A DNA stretch of 47,654 nt from 630D-37 sp037447295 (GTDB taxonomy: Bacteria; Chloroflexota; Anaerolineae; Anaerolineales; Villigracilaceae), in contig JBBIGZ010000015.1 in assembly GCA_037447295.1 (NCBI GenBank), positions 1 to 47,654 of the forward strand. Direction: 5' to 3'. Of the stretch, positions 8,256 to 16,594 are shown in pieces. The notes below the pieces were generated by a model. The model worked only from the letters and a program-made list of their open reading frames with translations. It was not told where the DNA came from and did not search any database. Every line of letters starts with the position of its first letter. Position 1 is the stretch's first letter. The position numbers and the translations under genes were made by a program.

Positions 8256-9599
8256 CTATTCGACGGCAAGAACTTTCTTTCCATTCATCAATGCCGCTTG
8301 GCGTGCTTTTTCCTCGTTCACCAGGCTCATCAGCGCCCAGCCAATCAATAGGAAAACAGCAATGGAGAGCATCGCCAACCGGTGACCGGCCTGCTCGGCC
8401 AGCAAGGCATTCTGCCCCTGGCGTTGATACCACAGCGTTGCTTCGGCCGCCAACCAGCCAAAGATGGCCGGGCCAATGAACGAGGAAGTGCGCCCGGTGA
8501 GGGCAAAAAAGCCGAAGAACTCGGCGCTTTTGCCGGGAGGGCTAAAGGTCGCCACCATAGCGCGGCTGACCGACTGAATGCCGGCCATGGCCACACCGAC
8601 AAACGCTCCAATGATGAAGAAATGCACCTGGGTCTTCGCGAAGTATAAAACGGCAATGCAGGCGACCATCAGCAGGATCGAGAAGTTCAAAGCACGCTTC
8701 CCACCCAGACGATCCTGCAGGTTCCCGAAGAATAAGGCGCCTAGCACGTTGGTCGCCTGGACGATGATGAAGAAGAGGATCAACCCGGTCTGCTGCAGGC
8801 CGAATAGGACCGACCCCAAGATGGCAGCAAAATCCAGCGCGATGATCACCCCTTCATTATAGATTAGGAAGGCCAGCATAAACTTCAGGAATTCCTTGAA
8901 TCCGCTCGCTGTCCGGATAGTCTCCCGCAGCTGACGGAAGGCAATGCTGAGATAGTTTTCGCCGGGCGGCAAGGGTTGTGGCCGGGCACGCTCCTTGAGC
9001 CAGAGAAAAACCGGCAGCGCAGCCAGGGCAAAGAAAACGGCCGTCGCTACCAGGGTGCCGCGCACCACAAGCAAATTGTTTTTGCTGATCAGAATGGGTG
9101 GTAGGATCAAGAGCAGGATCACAATGCCCCCGGCCGAACCCACAGCCCATCCCATGCCGGCGATCCTCCCCATTTCTTCCGGAGCAGCGATCTCCGGCAG
9201 CAACGCATCATAGAAGACCTGGGCCGCACGGTAGCCGATCTCGGCCAGCAAAAAGAAAAGCACCGCCATCAGCACGGTACCTTTCTGGGTGAAAAACAGC
9301 AGGCCGGTGAAGATCACCGAAAGCGCGGTGAAGAAGAACAGAAAGCGCTTTTTGGCTCCGGAATAATCCGCAATCGCCCCCATGATCGGCGCCGAAATGG
9401 CCACCAGGATCATAGCGATCGAGATCGCCAATCCCCAGAGCCGCGATCCTTCAGCCCCTCCCACCACCTGGTTTTTAAAATAGGCCGAATAGACCGCCAG
9501 CAGGACGACCGAAGCATAGGCCGAATTGCCGAAATCGTACAGATACCACGCCACCCGTTCCCGGCGGGTGGATAGCGGTTGCGGTGTCGCACGCTCCAT
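8256..9599 (-). CDS. MFS transporter, Atg22/UMF1 type
   Basis: 447 residues, about 12 membrane segments. The opening WYLYDFGNSAYASVV and the early AIADYSGAKKRFL loop are the signature of the UMF1/Atg22-like branch of the major facilitator superfamily; yeast Atg22 exports amino acids from the vacuole, while bacterial members have no settled substrate. The ATG at 9599 is preferred over upstream in-frame codons because GGAGGAG lies right before it and the conserved region follows. First gene of the operon; promoter at 9640-9645. C-terminal sequence ends in a short charged tail. Confidence 0.88.
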   Translation of the reverse strand: MERATPQPLSTRRERVAWYLYDFGNSAYASVVLLAVYSAYFKNQVVGGAEGSRLWGLAISIAMILVAISAPIMGAIADYSGAKKRFLFFFTALSVIFTGLLFFTQKGTVLMAVLFFLLAEIGYRAAQVFYDALLPEIAAPEEMGRIAGMGWAVGSAGGIVILLLILPPILISKNNLLVVRGTLVATAVFFALAALPVFLWLKERARPQPLPPGENYLSIAFRQLRETIRTASGFKEFLKFMLAFLIYNEGVIIALDFAAILGSVLFGLQQTGLILFFIIVQATNVLGALFFGNLQDRLGGKRALNFSILLMVACIAVLYFAKTQVHFFIIGAFVGVAMAGIQSVSRAMVATFSPPGKSAEFFGFFALTGRTSSFIGPAIFGWLAAEATLWYQRQGQNALLAEQAGHRLAMLSIAVFLLIGWALMSLVNEEKARQAALMNGKKVLAVE

Positions 9600-9639
9600 C
9601 GCTTTCTCCTCCTTATGAAAGATATGGCGAATGCCCCGA

Positions 9640-9645
9640 ATTATA
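9640..9645 (-). promoter_or_regulatory. -10 box of the MFS-SDR-SDR-ThDP operon
   Basis: TATAAT preceded by TGG on the minus strand, about 40 bases before the MFS ATG, leaving a leader with an SD site. No clear -35. Confidence 0.55.
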
Positions 9646-9749
9646 CCATTCCCATCGATACCACCGTCCCTAGCGCTTTTCAAAACCTTAGGGAAAGCAT
9701 CTGGAGTTTACCAAATCATCGCTGCGCTCTTCAGGACGCACATAAATAG

Positions 9750-9965
9750 GGTATTTACCCCACACCCGGCCTAGACGCCGAGGTCACGCCGGCCTGTGTG
9801 GTCGCCTGCCCTACAAAAGCGCGGCTCTTCGGCGACCTGAACGATCCGGATTCGCCTGTGAGCAAAGCGTTGCGCGAACACCCGACCTATCGCTTGCGCG
9901 AGGATTTGGGCACCCAGCCACGGGTCTATTACATCCCGCCACAACCTGAGAAGATGGAGGGATGA
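9750..9965 (+). pseudogene. Remnant of a PsrB/NrfC/HybA-like 4Fe-4S subunit (C-terminal end only)
   Basis: An open stretch of about 71 codons bounded upstream by TAG at 9747 and with no plausible start reads PACVVACPTKARLFGDLND, then VSKALREHPTYRLREDLGTQ and PRVYYIPP. This is the last CxxxCP motif and C-terminal tail of the ferredoxin-like electron-transfer subunit that normally precedes NrfD/HybB. The other three cluster-binding regions are gone, so it is non-functional. Its TGA overlaps an ATG of the NrfD frame (ATGA at 9962), the usual operon joint, so the deletion removed the 5' part of the operon and left the joint intact. The rest of the interval 9646-9749 shows no gene. Confidence 0.8.
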
Positions 9966-9967
9966 TC

Positions 9968-11224
9968 ATGAAACGCTTTCTCCGCCTTGTTCCCCTCGAT
10001 CCCTGGAAAATCTGGCTGACCGCGCTCGGCCTGACGATGGCACTCGGCCTGGCAGGTGGGGTGTTGGTCTTCTGGAAGGGGTTGATCATCACCAACCTGA
10101 GCGATTGGGTGCCGTGGGGCTTATGGATCACCCTCGACCTTTCCTCGATCGCTCTGGCTGCCGGGGCTTTCAGTTTGTGCGCCGGGGTTCACCTATTTGG
10201 TCTGAAGCGCTATCAACCATTGGCGCGCACAGCTCTGTTCATCGGTCTGATCGGCTATACCATGGCGCTTTTGGCCCTGCTATTGGATATCGGTCGCCCG
10301 CAGAACTTCTGGCACCCCTTGGTGTACTGGAACCCACATTCGACGCTCTGGGAAGTGACCATGTGCGTCTGTCTCTACCTGCTCGTGTTGATCCTGGAAA
10401 ACATGCCCACTTTCGCTTCCTGGAGCTTCCTCCGAGAGCGCTTTCCCCGGCTGAGCAACCGGATGAAGGAGACACATCATCTTGCTCCTTTCCTGGCGGT
10501 AGTGGGATTGCTACTCTCCAGCTTACACCAATCCTCGTTGGGCGCGGTGTACGGTGTGCTGAAGGCGCGGCCGATCTGGTTCAAGCCGGAGCTTTCGGTG
10601 CTCTTCATGCTTTCGGCGATCATCGGCGGCATTTCGCTGACAGTGCTGGCTTCAATGATCGCCGCCCGCCTGAGCAAGCAGGCCAGGATCAACGATGTGC
10701 TTCTGGAGCGCACGGCTCACTTCGTTGGCTATCTGCTAATCGCCTATTTCTACTTCCGCGCCTGGGATCTGCTGGCTACGACCTACACATATGCGCCCGG
10801 CCGCAGTGAAGGGTTGCAACTCCTGACCAAAGGCACGCTTTCTTTCAACTTTTGGATCGGTGAAATGATCCTGGGTATCCTCGTGCCGATGGTTATTTTG
10901 CTTTACCAACCGGCTCGGCAAAACCCCTTCTGGCGCATGGTGGCGCTCTTTCTGATCGCCGCCGGAGTAGTTGCCTATCGCTGGGATACGAACTTAGTGG
11001 GGCTGCTGGTGGTCATTTCCTACTTGCCCGGTCCGATGCAGACCGCCTATACCACCTACCGCCCTGCCCCGATCGAATGGATCACCACCTTGGGCATCCT
11101 TGCCTACGGATTGCTGGCCTTCTCACTGGGCGTCAAATACTTGCGCGTGGTAGATCACCGCTGGGTGACCGAGGAAGCGAAAAACGTCCATATCGAGGCA
11201 GAAGAGGTGGCGCTCTCTCGGTAA
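9968..11224 (+). CDS. HybB/NrfD family membrane subunit, orphan
   Basis: 418 residues, about ten membrane segments. LSDWVPWGLWITLDLSSIAL, GRPQNFWHPLVYWNPHS, SSLHQSSLGAVYGVLKARPI and FRAWDLL are typical of HybB/DsrP-like quinone-reactive subunits of molybdo- or hydrogenase complexes. Normally it passes electrons between a 4Fe-4S subunit and the quinone pool. Here the 4Fe-4S partner is a stump and no catalytic subunit lies in the window, so the protein is either a leftover under decay or works with subunits encoded elsewhere; its own frame is complete. ATG 9968 is preferred (GGAGG seven bases upstream); ATG 9962 is the overlapping alternative. Confidence 0.88.
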   Translation: MKRFLRLVPLDPWKIWLTALGLTMALGLAGGVLVFWKGLIITNLSDWVPWGLWITLDLSSIALAAGAFSLCAGVHLFGLKRYQPLARTALFIGLIGYTMALLALLLDIGRPQNFWHPLVYWNPHSTLWEVTMCVCLYLLVLILENMPTFASWSFLRERFPRLSNRMKETHHLAPFLAVVGLLLSSLHQSSLGAVYGVLKARPIWFKPELSVLFMLSAIIGGISLTVLASMIAARLSKQARINDVLLERTAHFVGYLLIAYFYFRAWDLLATTYTYAPGRSEGLQLLTKGTLSFNFWIGEMILGILVPMVILLYQPARQNPFWRMVALFLIAAGVVAYRWDTNLVGLLVVISYLPGPMQTAYTTYRPAPIEWITTLGILAYGLLAFSLGVKYLRVVDHRWVTEEAKNVHIEAEEVALSR

Positions 11225-11257
11225 GCAGGAAACCTTGCTTGATCACTCGCTCATGCT

Positions 11258-11296
11258 TTGTGGGATCGGTGGAAACATCTATCCCACAATTGCTTT
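11258..11296 (+). terminator. Possible weak terminator after the HybB/NrfD gene
   Basis: Arms TTGTGGGAT / ATCCCACAA, 9 bases, around a 14-base loop, followed by TTGCTTT. The loop is large and the T run short. Confidence 0.4.
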
Positions 11297-11331
11297 AAAG
11301 ATGGCGACATCTCTCCTGGTAATGGTTAAGG

Positions 11332-11337
11332 TATAAT
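11332..11337 (+). promoter_or_regulatory. -10 box of the deoxynucleoside kinase operon
   Basis: Perfect TATAAT, 32 bases before the ATG, no recognisable -35. The leader holds AGGAGA before the start. Confidence 0.6.
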
Positions 11338-11369
11338 CCCCTTTGCCCATCCCAAACATAGGAGAAAAC

Positions 11370-12005
11370 ATGTACATTGCCATCGAGGGAGTGATCGGCG
11401 TCGGAAAGACCACCTTGGCACGATTGCTGCAACCGCTTTTTGAGGCCGAGTTATTGCTGGAAGTCTTTGAAGAAAATCCCTTTCTCTCTGCCTTCTATAC
11501 CGATCGGGCACGGTATGCCTTCCAAACGCAAATTTTCTTTCTTTTGAGCCGCTATCACCAACAACGGCAGGCCGTGCCGCAAATTCTGGCGACAGGGAAA
11601 AACCTAATCTCGGACTATACCTTTGCCAAAGACGCCCTGTTCGCTCGCATTAACCTGAGCGGCGATGAGCTGGAAATGTACTACCGCGTCCACGAAGCGC
11701 TGGCGGAAAAGATCCCCCGTCCGGACCTGATCGTTTATCTGCGCGCCAGCACAGACGTATTGATGCAGCGCATCGCCTTGCGCGATCGCCCCTACGAACG
11801 CAATATGGAGCGTGAGTACATTGATCTCCTGAACCGCGCCTACGAGGAATTCTTTGCCCATCCGTATGACGATACCCCCGTTTTGACCATTGACACCAAT
11901 ACCCTCAACTTTGTGCTCTATCCAGAACATTTGCAGCACATCGAACAACGCATTCGACAAACGCTGAATTTGCTTCCCTATCAGCCTTCTCTGCCCCTTT
12001 CATGA
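11370..12005 (+). CDS. Deoxynucleoside kinase
   Basis: 211 residues. P-loop GVIGVGKTT at residues 7-15, the SDYTFAKD segment (DRS-like motif region) and the RIALRDRPYERNME arginine-rich lid identify the dCK/dGK family, which phosphorylates deoxynucleosides with ATP for nucleotide salvage. Base preference is not readable; bacterial members of this form are often deoxyadenosine/deoxyguanosine kinases. Start ATG at 11370 follows AGGAGA; an upstream in-frame TTG lacks support. The next gene begins eight bases after the stop with GAGGTGA as its SD site. Confidence 0.9.
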   Translation: MYIAIEGVIGVGKTTLARLLQPLFEAELLLEVFEENPFLSAFYTDRARYAFQTQIFFLLSRYHQQRQAVPQILATGKNLISDYTFAKDALFARINLSGDELEMYYRVHEALAEKIPRPDLIVYLRASTDVLMQRIALRDRPYERNMEREYIDLLNRAYEEFFAHPYDDTPVLTIDTNTLNFVLYPEHLQHIEQRIRQTLNLLPYQPSLPLS

Positions 12006-12013
12006 GGTGAAAC

Positions 12014-13039
12014 ATGCGTGTGACGCGAGAATCCCTACTCCGGCTAGCACGTGAAATTGCCCAGGAACGCGCCTATCGTCAAGCTGATATCCTCGCCATT
12101 TACCTGATCGGCTCGCTGCGCAACGCAGAACCTTTCCTGGGGCAAAATACCGACATCGATCTGGTGATGGTCCACGAGGCACGACCACCCTTATGGCGCG
12201 AGATCGTCGCTTTGCCGGCCGGCATTCACCTGGATATTCTGCACCGGGCACGTAACGACTACCCTGCCTCGCGTCAACTGCGCCTTCATCCCACCCTGGG
12301 GCATGAGATGTACGATGCCCTTCTTCTTTACGAACGGCAACCGTTTTTTGAATTCCTGCAAGCCGGCGTGCGCGCCGGAGGGGAGTTTGGCGCGCCGGGG
12401 ATCGTTTGTCAGCGCGCCTTCTCGTTGCTCGCCGAGAGCCGAAAAGGGTGGCTGGAACTCTCCCGGGTTTCTACCTGGAATGCCAAGGAAATGAATGCCT
12501 GGCTGGATACACTGGCTCAGACTGCCAATGCGCTGATGGAACTCAACGGCCCGCCCTTGACCGATCGCCGTTTCTTGCATGATTTCGCCCAACGCTTGGC
12601 AGAATTGCAGTTACCAGAGCTGTTTCCGCCTTTCTTGGAGCTACTCGGAGAATCCGACCGCTTCCCAAAAGAGGTCCATGAATGGCTGCCGCACTGGGAA
12701 ACCGACTTTCAGGCCGCGGCGCAAAGCGCCGGCCGAATGAGCGAAATCCATACGGCGCGCCTGCAGTATTATCTGCAAGGCATTCGTCACTATCTGGAAG
12801 GCGAAAGACCGGGATTTGCCCTCTGGCCACTGTTGCTCACTTGGACTTGGTCGGCGATGGCCTTGCCACAAGAACAGCGCCTTCACTGGGAAGAATTCCT
12901 GCGCCACATGGGTTGGGAAAAAGATGCGCACTCCCGCCTGGAGGCACTGGATCACTATTTGGATCGGGTAGAAGAAGTGCTGGAATCCTACGCGAACCAG
13001 CATGGGGTCGATCTGGATACCTTGCCACGCCTTCTTTGA
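12014..13039 (+). CDS. Nucleotidyltransferase-fold protein, function unknown
   Basis: 341 residues. Near the N-terminus YLIGSLRNAEPF followed by TDIDLVMVH is the GS...D-x-D pattern of the polymerase-beta-like nucleotidyltransferase fold (residues about 35-60); the third catalytic carboxylate may be the Asp in HLDILHRA. The remaining 250 residues are predicted largely helical and not recognised. Could be an aminoglycoside-type or tRNA-type nucleotidyltransferase relative or a signalling enzyme. Cotranscribed with the deoxynucleoside kinase and an MFS exporter. Confidence 0.75.
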   Translation: MRVTRESLLRLAREIAQERAYRQADILAIYLIGSLRNAEPFLGQNTDIDLVMVHEARPPLWREIVALPAGIHLDILHRARNDYPASRQLRLHPTLGHEMYDALLLYERQPFFEFLQAGVRAGGEFGAPGIVCQRAFSLLAESRKGWLELSRVSTWNAKEMNAWLDTLAQTANALMELNGPPLTDRRFLHDFAQRLAELQLPELFPPFLELLGESDRFPKEVHEWLPHWETDFQAAAQSAGRMSEIHTARLQYYLQGIRHYLEGERPGFALWPLLLTWTWSAMALPQEQRLHWEEFLRHMGWEKDAHSRLEALDHYLDRVEEVLESYANQHGVDLDTLPRLL

Positions 13040-13045
13040 TTTGAA

Positions 13046-14200
13046 ATGACATCCAAATGCACCCTGACCCTGCTCTTTTTCCTGCTGGTAGTTGCCATGC
13101 TCGGTTTCGGGATCGTGATCCCGCTTCTGCCATTTCTCGTCGAAACATTTGGCGGAGGCGGCATGAGCATGGGACTATTGATGACCATCTTCTCCCTGAT
13201 GCAATTCCTCTTCTCCTCGTTTTGGGGCGCGCTTTCCGATCGCTACGGACGGAAGCCGATCCTGATCCTGGGCGCCACCGGAAATGCCATTACCATGTTC
13301 GGCTTTGGGTTTGCTTCTTTGCTGGGATGGCTGTATCTTTTCCGTGCCCTAGGAGGGCTGTTTTCCTCCGCCATCCTGCCGGTCTCCATGGCCTTTATCG
13401 CCGATACCACAGATGAGCAAGATCGCAGTGCCGGCATGGGACTGAGCGGTGCAGCGTTCGGCACCGGCATGGTCATCGGACCCGGCTTGGGAGGGCTGCT
13501 GGGAGGCTATTCCATCCAGGCGCCTTTCTTCCTGGCAGGCGCTCTTTCCTTGCTAAGCGGATTGCTGATCTGGCTCTTACTGCCGGAATCGCTCCCGCCC
13601 GAGCGACGTCGTTCCACTCCGGTGCGCGGTCCGCAATTCCGGGCCATGTTCCAGGCACTTTCTTCCCCCATCGGCTTTCTGCTCATCCTGGCCTTTTTGC
13701 ACAATTTCGCCCTGACCAATTTCGAGGGCATTTTCGCCTACTATACAGAGCAACGCTATCATTACCCACCTCAAACGGTGGGCATGATCATGATGACCGT
13801 TGGCCTAAGTTCGGCCTTTGTGCAGGGGGTGCTCACCGGGCCGGCCACCCGTCGCTGGGGAGATGTGCGCGTGATCAAGGGTTCGTTGTTTGCCAGCATC
13901 TTCGGCTTTTCGCTCATGTTGCTGGCGCGCACACTTCCCGAAGTGATCTTAACCTCCAGCCTTTTCATCTTCACCAATGCCATGCTACGCCCCAGCGTGG
14001 CGACGCTCATTTCGCGCCGCGCTCGCGAGGGGCAAGGCATGGCTATGGGGTTGAACAACGCCTATATGAGCTTGGGGCGCATCTTCGGCCCGCTTTGGGC
14101 CGGTAGCATGCTCGAATTGAACCTTAACTACCCCTTCCTGACCGGTGCGGCGATCATGTTGCTGGCATTCCTGGCCGGTCAGAAATGGCTTAGGGAGTGA
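13046..14200 (+). CDS. MFS drug exporter-like protein (TetA-like)
   Basis: 384 residues, 12 membrane segments. Motif A WGALSDRYGRKPIL between segments 2 and 3 and the segment-5 glycine-rich motif C region (GMVIGPGLGGLLGG) mark a 12-segment proton-driven multidrug or tetracycline-type antiporter. Starts six bases after the preceding stop with no evident SD site, so translation is probably coupled. Its 3' end overlaps the convergent RNA methyltransferase gene by 11 bases. Substrate unknown. Confidence 0.87.
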   Translation: MTSKCTLTLLFFLLVVAMLGFGIVIPLLPFLVETFGGGGMSMGLLMTIFSLMQFLFSSFWGALSDRYGRKPILILGATGNAITMFGFGFASLLGWLYLFRALGGLFSSAILPVSMAFIADTTDEQDRSAGMGLSGAAFGTGMVIGPGLGGLLGGYSIQAPFFLAGALSLLSGLLIWLLLPESLPPERRRSTPVRGPQFRAMFQALSSPIGFLLILAFLHNFALTNFEGIFAYYTEQRYHYPPQTVGMIMMTVGLSSAFVQGVLTGPATRRWGDVRVIKGSLFASIFGFSLMLLARTLPEVILTSSLFIFTNAMLRPSVATLISRRAREGQGMAMGLNNAYMSLGRIFGPLWAGSMLELNLNYPFLTGAAIMLLAFLAGQKWLRE

Positions 14201-14993
14201 ACGGCTCTGCACCAAAGGTGTAATGGTAGAGCAGAATGCCGGCTGCCACGGCCAGGTTGAGAGAGCTGGCCCGGCCGCGCATCGGCAAAGCGACTTCGGC
14301 ATCACAGGCGGCGCGCTGGTCTGCGCTCAGCCCCTTCTGCTCGTTACCTAGCACCAACACCCAGGGCTGCTGCGGCCGCAATTGACGGTAATCTTGCCGA
14401 GCATGCGCCGAAGTGCCCACCAGGAAGAACCCGTGACGGTGCGCCCAGGAAAGGAATTCTGCGAACGAGGCCTGCACCCAAGGCATCCAGAACAACGCTC
14501 CCATGCTGGCCCGCACTACGCCTGGATGATAAGGGTCCACGCCGCCTTCGAGCAAAAACAACACATCCCCACCCACTGCATCCAGCGTGCGCAACACGGT
14601 GCCCAGATTCCCCGAATCCTGCGGCGAAACCAGCGCCGCCCCGAAGCGCAATGCCCGCGCATCCAGATCGGCCAAAGTGCGTGACCGTTGACGCACGATC
14701 GCCAGCAAGCCTTGCGGGTTCTCTTTCTCACTCACGCTTTCCAGGACCTGCGAGGCCACAGCGCGCACAAGACCGCCTCGCGCTTCAACTTTTTGAAGGA
14801 TTTGCTTTCCAAAAGCACTTTCCAGCCGCTGCGGATCGTAGAGCAAATGGGTGATCTCCCAGCCGGACTCCAGCGCGGCACCGATCGGCAAAATGCCCTC
14901 CACCACAAAAAGGCCACTTTTCTGGCGCTCTTTCCGCTGCTGCAGGGCACGCACCTGTTTGATCAGGGAGTTTTGGGAACTGGTGATGAGCAT
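14190..14993 (-). CDS. TrmH/SpoU family RNA 2'-O-methyltransferase
   Basis: 267 residues. N-terminal RNA-binding-like region (KERQKSGLFVVEG) followed by the three motifs of the knotted SPOUT fold: SPQDSGNLGTVLRT, VLVLGNEQKGLS and LPMRGRASSLNLAVAAGILLY. Members methylate ribose in rRNA or tRNA; similar to RlmB and TsnR, site not predictable. The ATG at 14993 lies six bases after a TAAAAT box, so the mRNA is probably leaderless. Convergent with the MFS gene and overlapping it by 11 bases. Confidence 0.92.
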   Translation of the reverse strand: MLITSSQNSLIKQVRALQQRKERQKSGLFVVEGILPIGAALESGWEITHLLYDPQRLESAFGKQILQKVEARGGLVRAVASQVLESVSEKENPQGLLAIVRQRSRTLADLDARALRFGAALVSPQDSGNLGTVLRTLDAVGGDVLFLLEGGVDPYHPGVVRASMGALFWMPWVQASFAEFLSWAHRHGFFLVGTSAHARQDYRQLRPQQPWVLVLGNEQKGLSADQRAACDAEVALPMRGRASSLNLAVAAGILLYHYTFGAEPFTP

Positions 14994-14999
14994 ACGCTG

Positions 15000-15005
15000 A
15001 TTTTA
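15000..15005 (-). promoter_or_regulatory. -10 box of the TrmH-like gene (leaderless)
   Basis: TAAAAT preceded by GGGG on the minus strand, six bases before the ATG at 14993. No SD site. Confidence 0.5.
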
Positions 15006-15082
15006 CCCCGTCGTCGCGTGGTTGAGTGATTGGATGGTCGCGTGGCTGAATGGTCAGGTGATCAGATGGTCAAGAAATCGAG

Positions 15083-15178
15083 CCACGGTCACCGTCCACG
15101 GTCCACTGTCCACGTTCCACGATCCACCGTCCACGGTCCACCGTCCACCGTCCATGGTCCACGGTCCACCGTCTATCA
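15083..15178. repeat. Heptanucleotide minisatellite
   Basis: About 13 head-to-tail copies of a 7-base unit, CACGGTC or CACCGTC with single-base variants, fill the interval between the RNA methyltransferase and UDP-glucose dehydrogenase genes. Just before it (about 15018-15075) a looser repetition of GATTGGATGGT-like words is seen. No gene is supported between 15006 and 15277. Confidence 0.85.
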
Positions 15179-15277
15179 TCTACACCCCTTCTCGTCCACC
15201 TCGCAAAGCAACACAGAAGGAATCTGTAGTATATTTAGACCCTGTTCAAAATCACTTTGCGGAGAAAGGATTGTCTC

Positions 15278-16594
15278 ATGAAGAAGATCACCGTCATTGG
15301 TGTCGGGTATGTTGGATTGGTCACCGCCGCCTGTTTTGCCGATCTGGGCAATAAAGTGGTCGCACTGGATGTGAACGAGGCGCGCATCGAGGGGTTGAAG
15401 CGCGGCGTGATGCCGATCTACGAACCCGGGTTGGAAGAGCTGGTGCGGCGCAATGTCAACGCCGGGCGACTTTCCTTCACCACTTCTTATGCCGAAGCCC
15501 TTCAGGAAACCGAATTCGCCTTCATCGCCGTGGGCACCCCCTCCGGCGTGAACGGGGAAGCCGATCTACAATACGTCGCCGCGGCCGCGCGTTCCATCGC
15601 CGAAAATATGACTGCCCCGTTGATCATCATCAACAAATCCACCGTGCCGATCGGGACCGGGGACTGGGTGGCCGATATTGTGCGTCGCCACCAAAAACAG
15701 CCGATCCCCTTCTCGGTGGTCTCCTGCCCCGAGTTCCTGCGCGAGGGCACGGCGATCAGTGACTTCATGAACCCCTACCGCGTCGTCGTCGGCTCCCTGG
15801 ACCGCGAGGCCGCCGAAAAAGTTGCCCAGCTCCACTTGCCGCTGCGCGCCCCCATCGTGATCACCGATCTGCGCACGGCGGAGATGATCAAATATGCCTC
15901 GAACGCTTTCCTGGCGACCAAGATCTCCTTCATCAACGAGATCGCCGATATCTGCGAGGCCTACGGAGCAGATGTCAAAGAGGTAGCCGCCGGCATGGGC
16001 TATGATAAGCGCATTGGCCCCTATTTCCTGGATGCCGGCCTAGGGTGGGGCGGCTCCTGCTTCCCGAAGGACGTAAAGGCCCTGGCCTACATGGCGCAGG
16101 AAAAAGGTCTGAAGCCGCGCATCCTGGAATCGGTGATGGAGGTGAACTACCGCCGCCGCAAGGACGTCGTGCATCACCTGCAGGGGATGATCGGCGACCT
16201 GAACGGCAAAGTCATCGGCCTATTGGGATTGGCCTTCAAACCGAACACCGACGATATGCGCGAGGCCCCCTCGATTGACATCGCCAAAGCGCTGGTAGCC
16301 TCCGGCGCCGAGATCCGCGCTTATGATCCGGTGGCGATGGAGGTCGCACGCCCCTTGCTGCCGGCCGTCAAAATGTATCCGGACCCCTATCAAATGGCTG
16401 CCGGCTGCGATGCGTTGGTCGTAGTCACCGATTGGAACGAATTCAAGCAACTCGATCTGGAGCGTCTGCGGCGCGCCATGCGTCAAGCGGTGATCCTCGA
16501 TGGACGCAATATCTACCAGCCGCAGATCATGCGCGAACTGGGATTCACCTATCGGGGCATCGGGCGCGGAGTCAACACCCATGAAGGAGCCTAA
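15278..16594 (+). CDS. ugd: UDP-glucose 6-dehydrogenase
   Basis: 438 residues. Oxidises UDP-glucose to UDP-glucuronate with two NAD, for surface polysaccharides. N-terminal Rossmann motif GVGYVGLVTA, VGTPSG, central KYASNAFLATKISFINE, catalytic Cys261 in GGSCFPKDVKAL and a C-terminal UDP-binding domain (VLGLAFKPNTDDMREAPS-like stretch). ATG at 15278 follows AAAGGA; upstream in-frame codons are not conserved. GDP-mannose dehydrogenase is the main alternative but motif wording fits UDP-glucose better. The next gene overlaps its last codons. A possible TATATT box at 15230 is too weak to call. Confidence 0.93.
   Translation: MKKITVIGVGYVGLVTAACFADLGNKVVALDVNEARIEGLKRGVMPIYEPGLEELVRRNVNAGRLSFTTSYAEALQETEFAFIAVGTPSGVNGEADLQYVAAAARSIAENMTAPLIIINKSTVPIGTGDWVADIVRRHQKQPIPFSVVSCPEFLREGTAISDFMNPYRVVVGSLDREAAEKVAQLHLPLRAPIVITDLRTAEMIKYASNAFLATKISFINEIADICEAYGADVKEVAAGMGYDKRIGPYFLDAGLGWGGSCFPKDVKALAYMAQEKGLKPRILESVMEVNYRRRKDVVHHLQGMIGDLNGKVIGLLGLAFKPNTDDMREAPSIDIAKALVASGAEIRAYDPVAMEVARPLLPAVKMYPDPYQMAAGCDALVVVTDWNEFKQLDLERLRRAMRQAVILDGRNIYQPQIMRELGFTYRGIGRGVNTHEGA

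Noticed and set aside
4670..9599. Branched-chain amino acid biosynthesis operon
   Set aside because: The ThDP enzyme lacks a small subunit gene and the neighbours are SDRs and an Atg22-like carrier, not ilvN or ilvC.
15083..15178. CRISPR-like array
   Set aside because: The unit is seven bases with no spacers; it is a simple tandem repeat.
15022..15354. Reading frames across the minisatellite
   Set aside because: Low-complexity translation (HGPPSTVHGP type), no SD site, overlaps the start of ugd.
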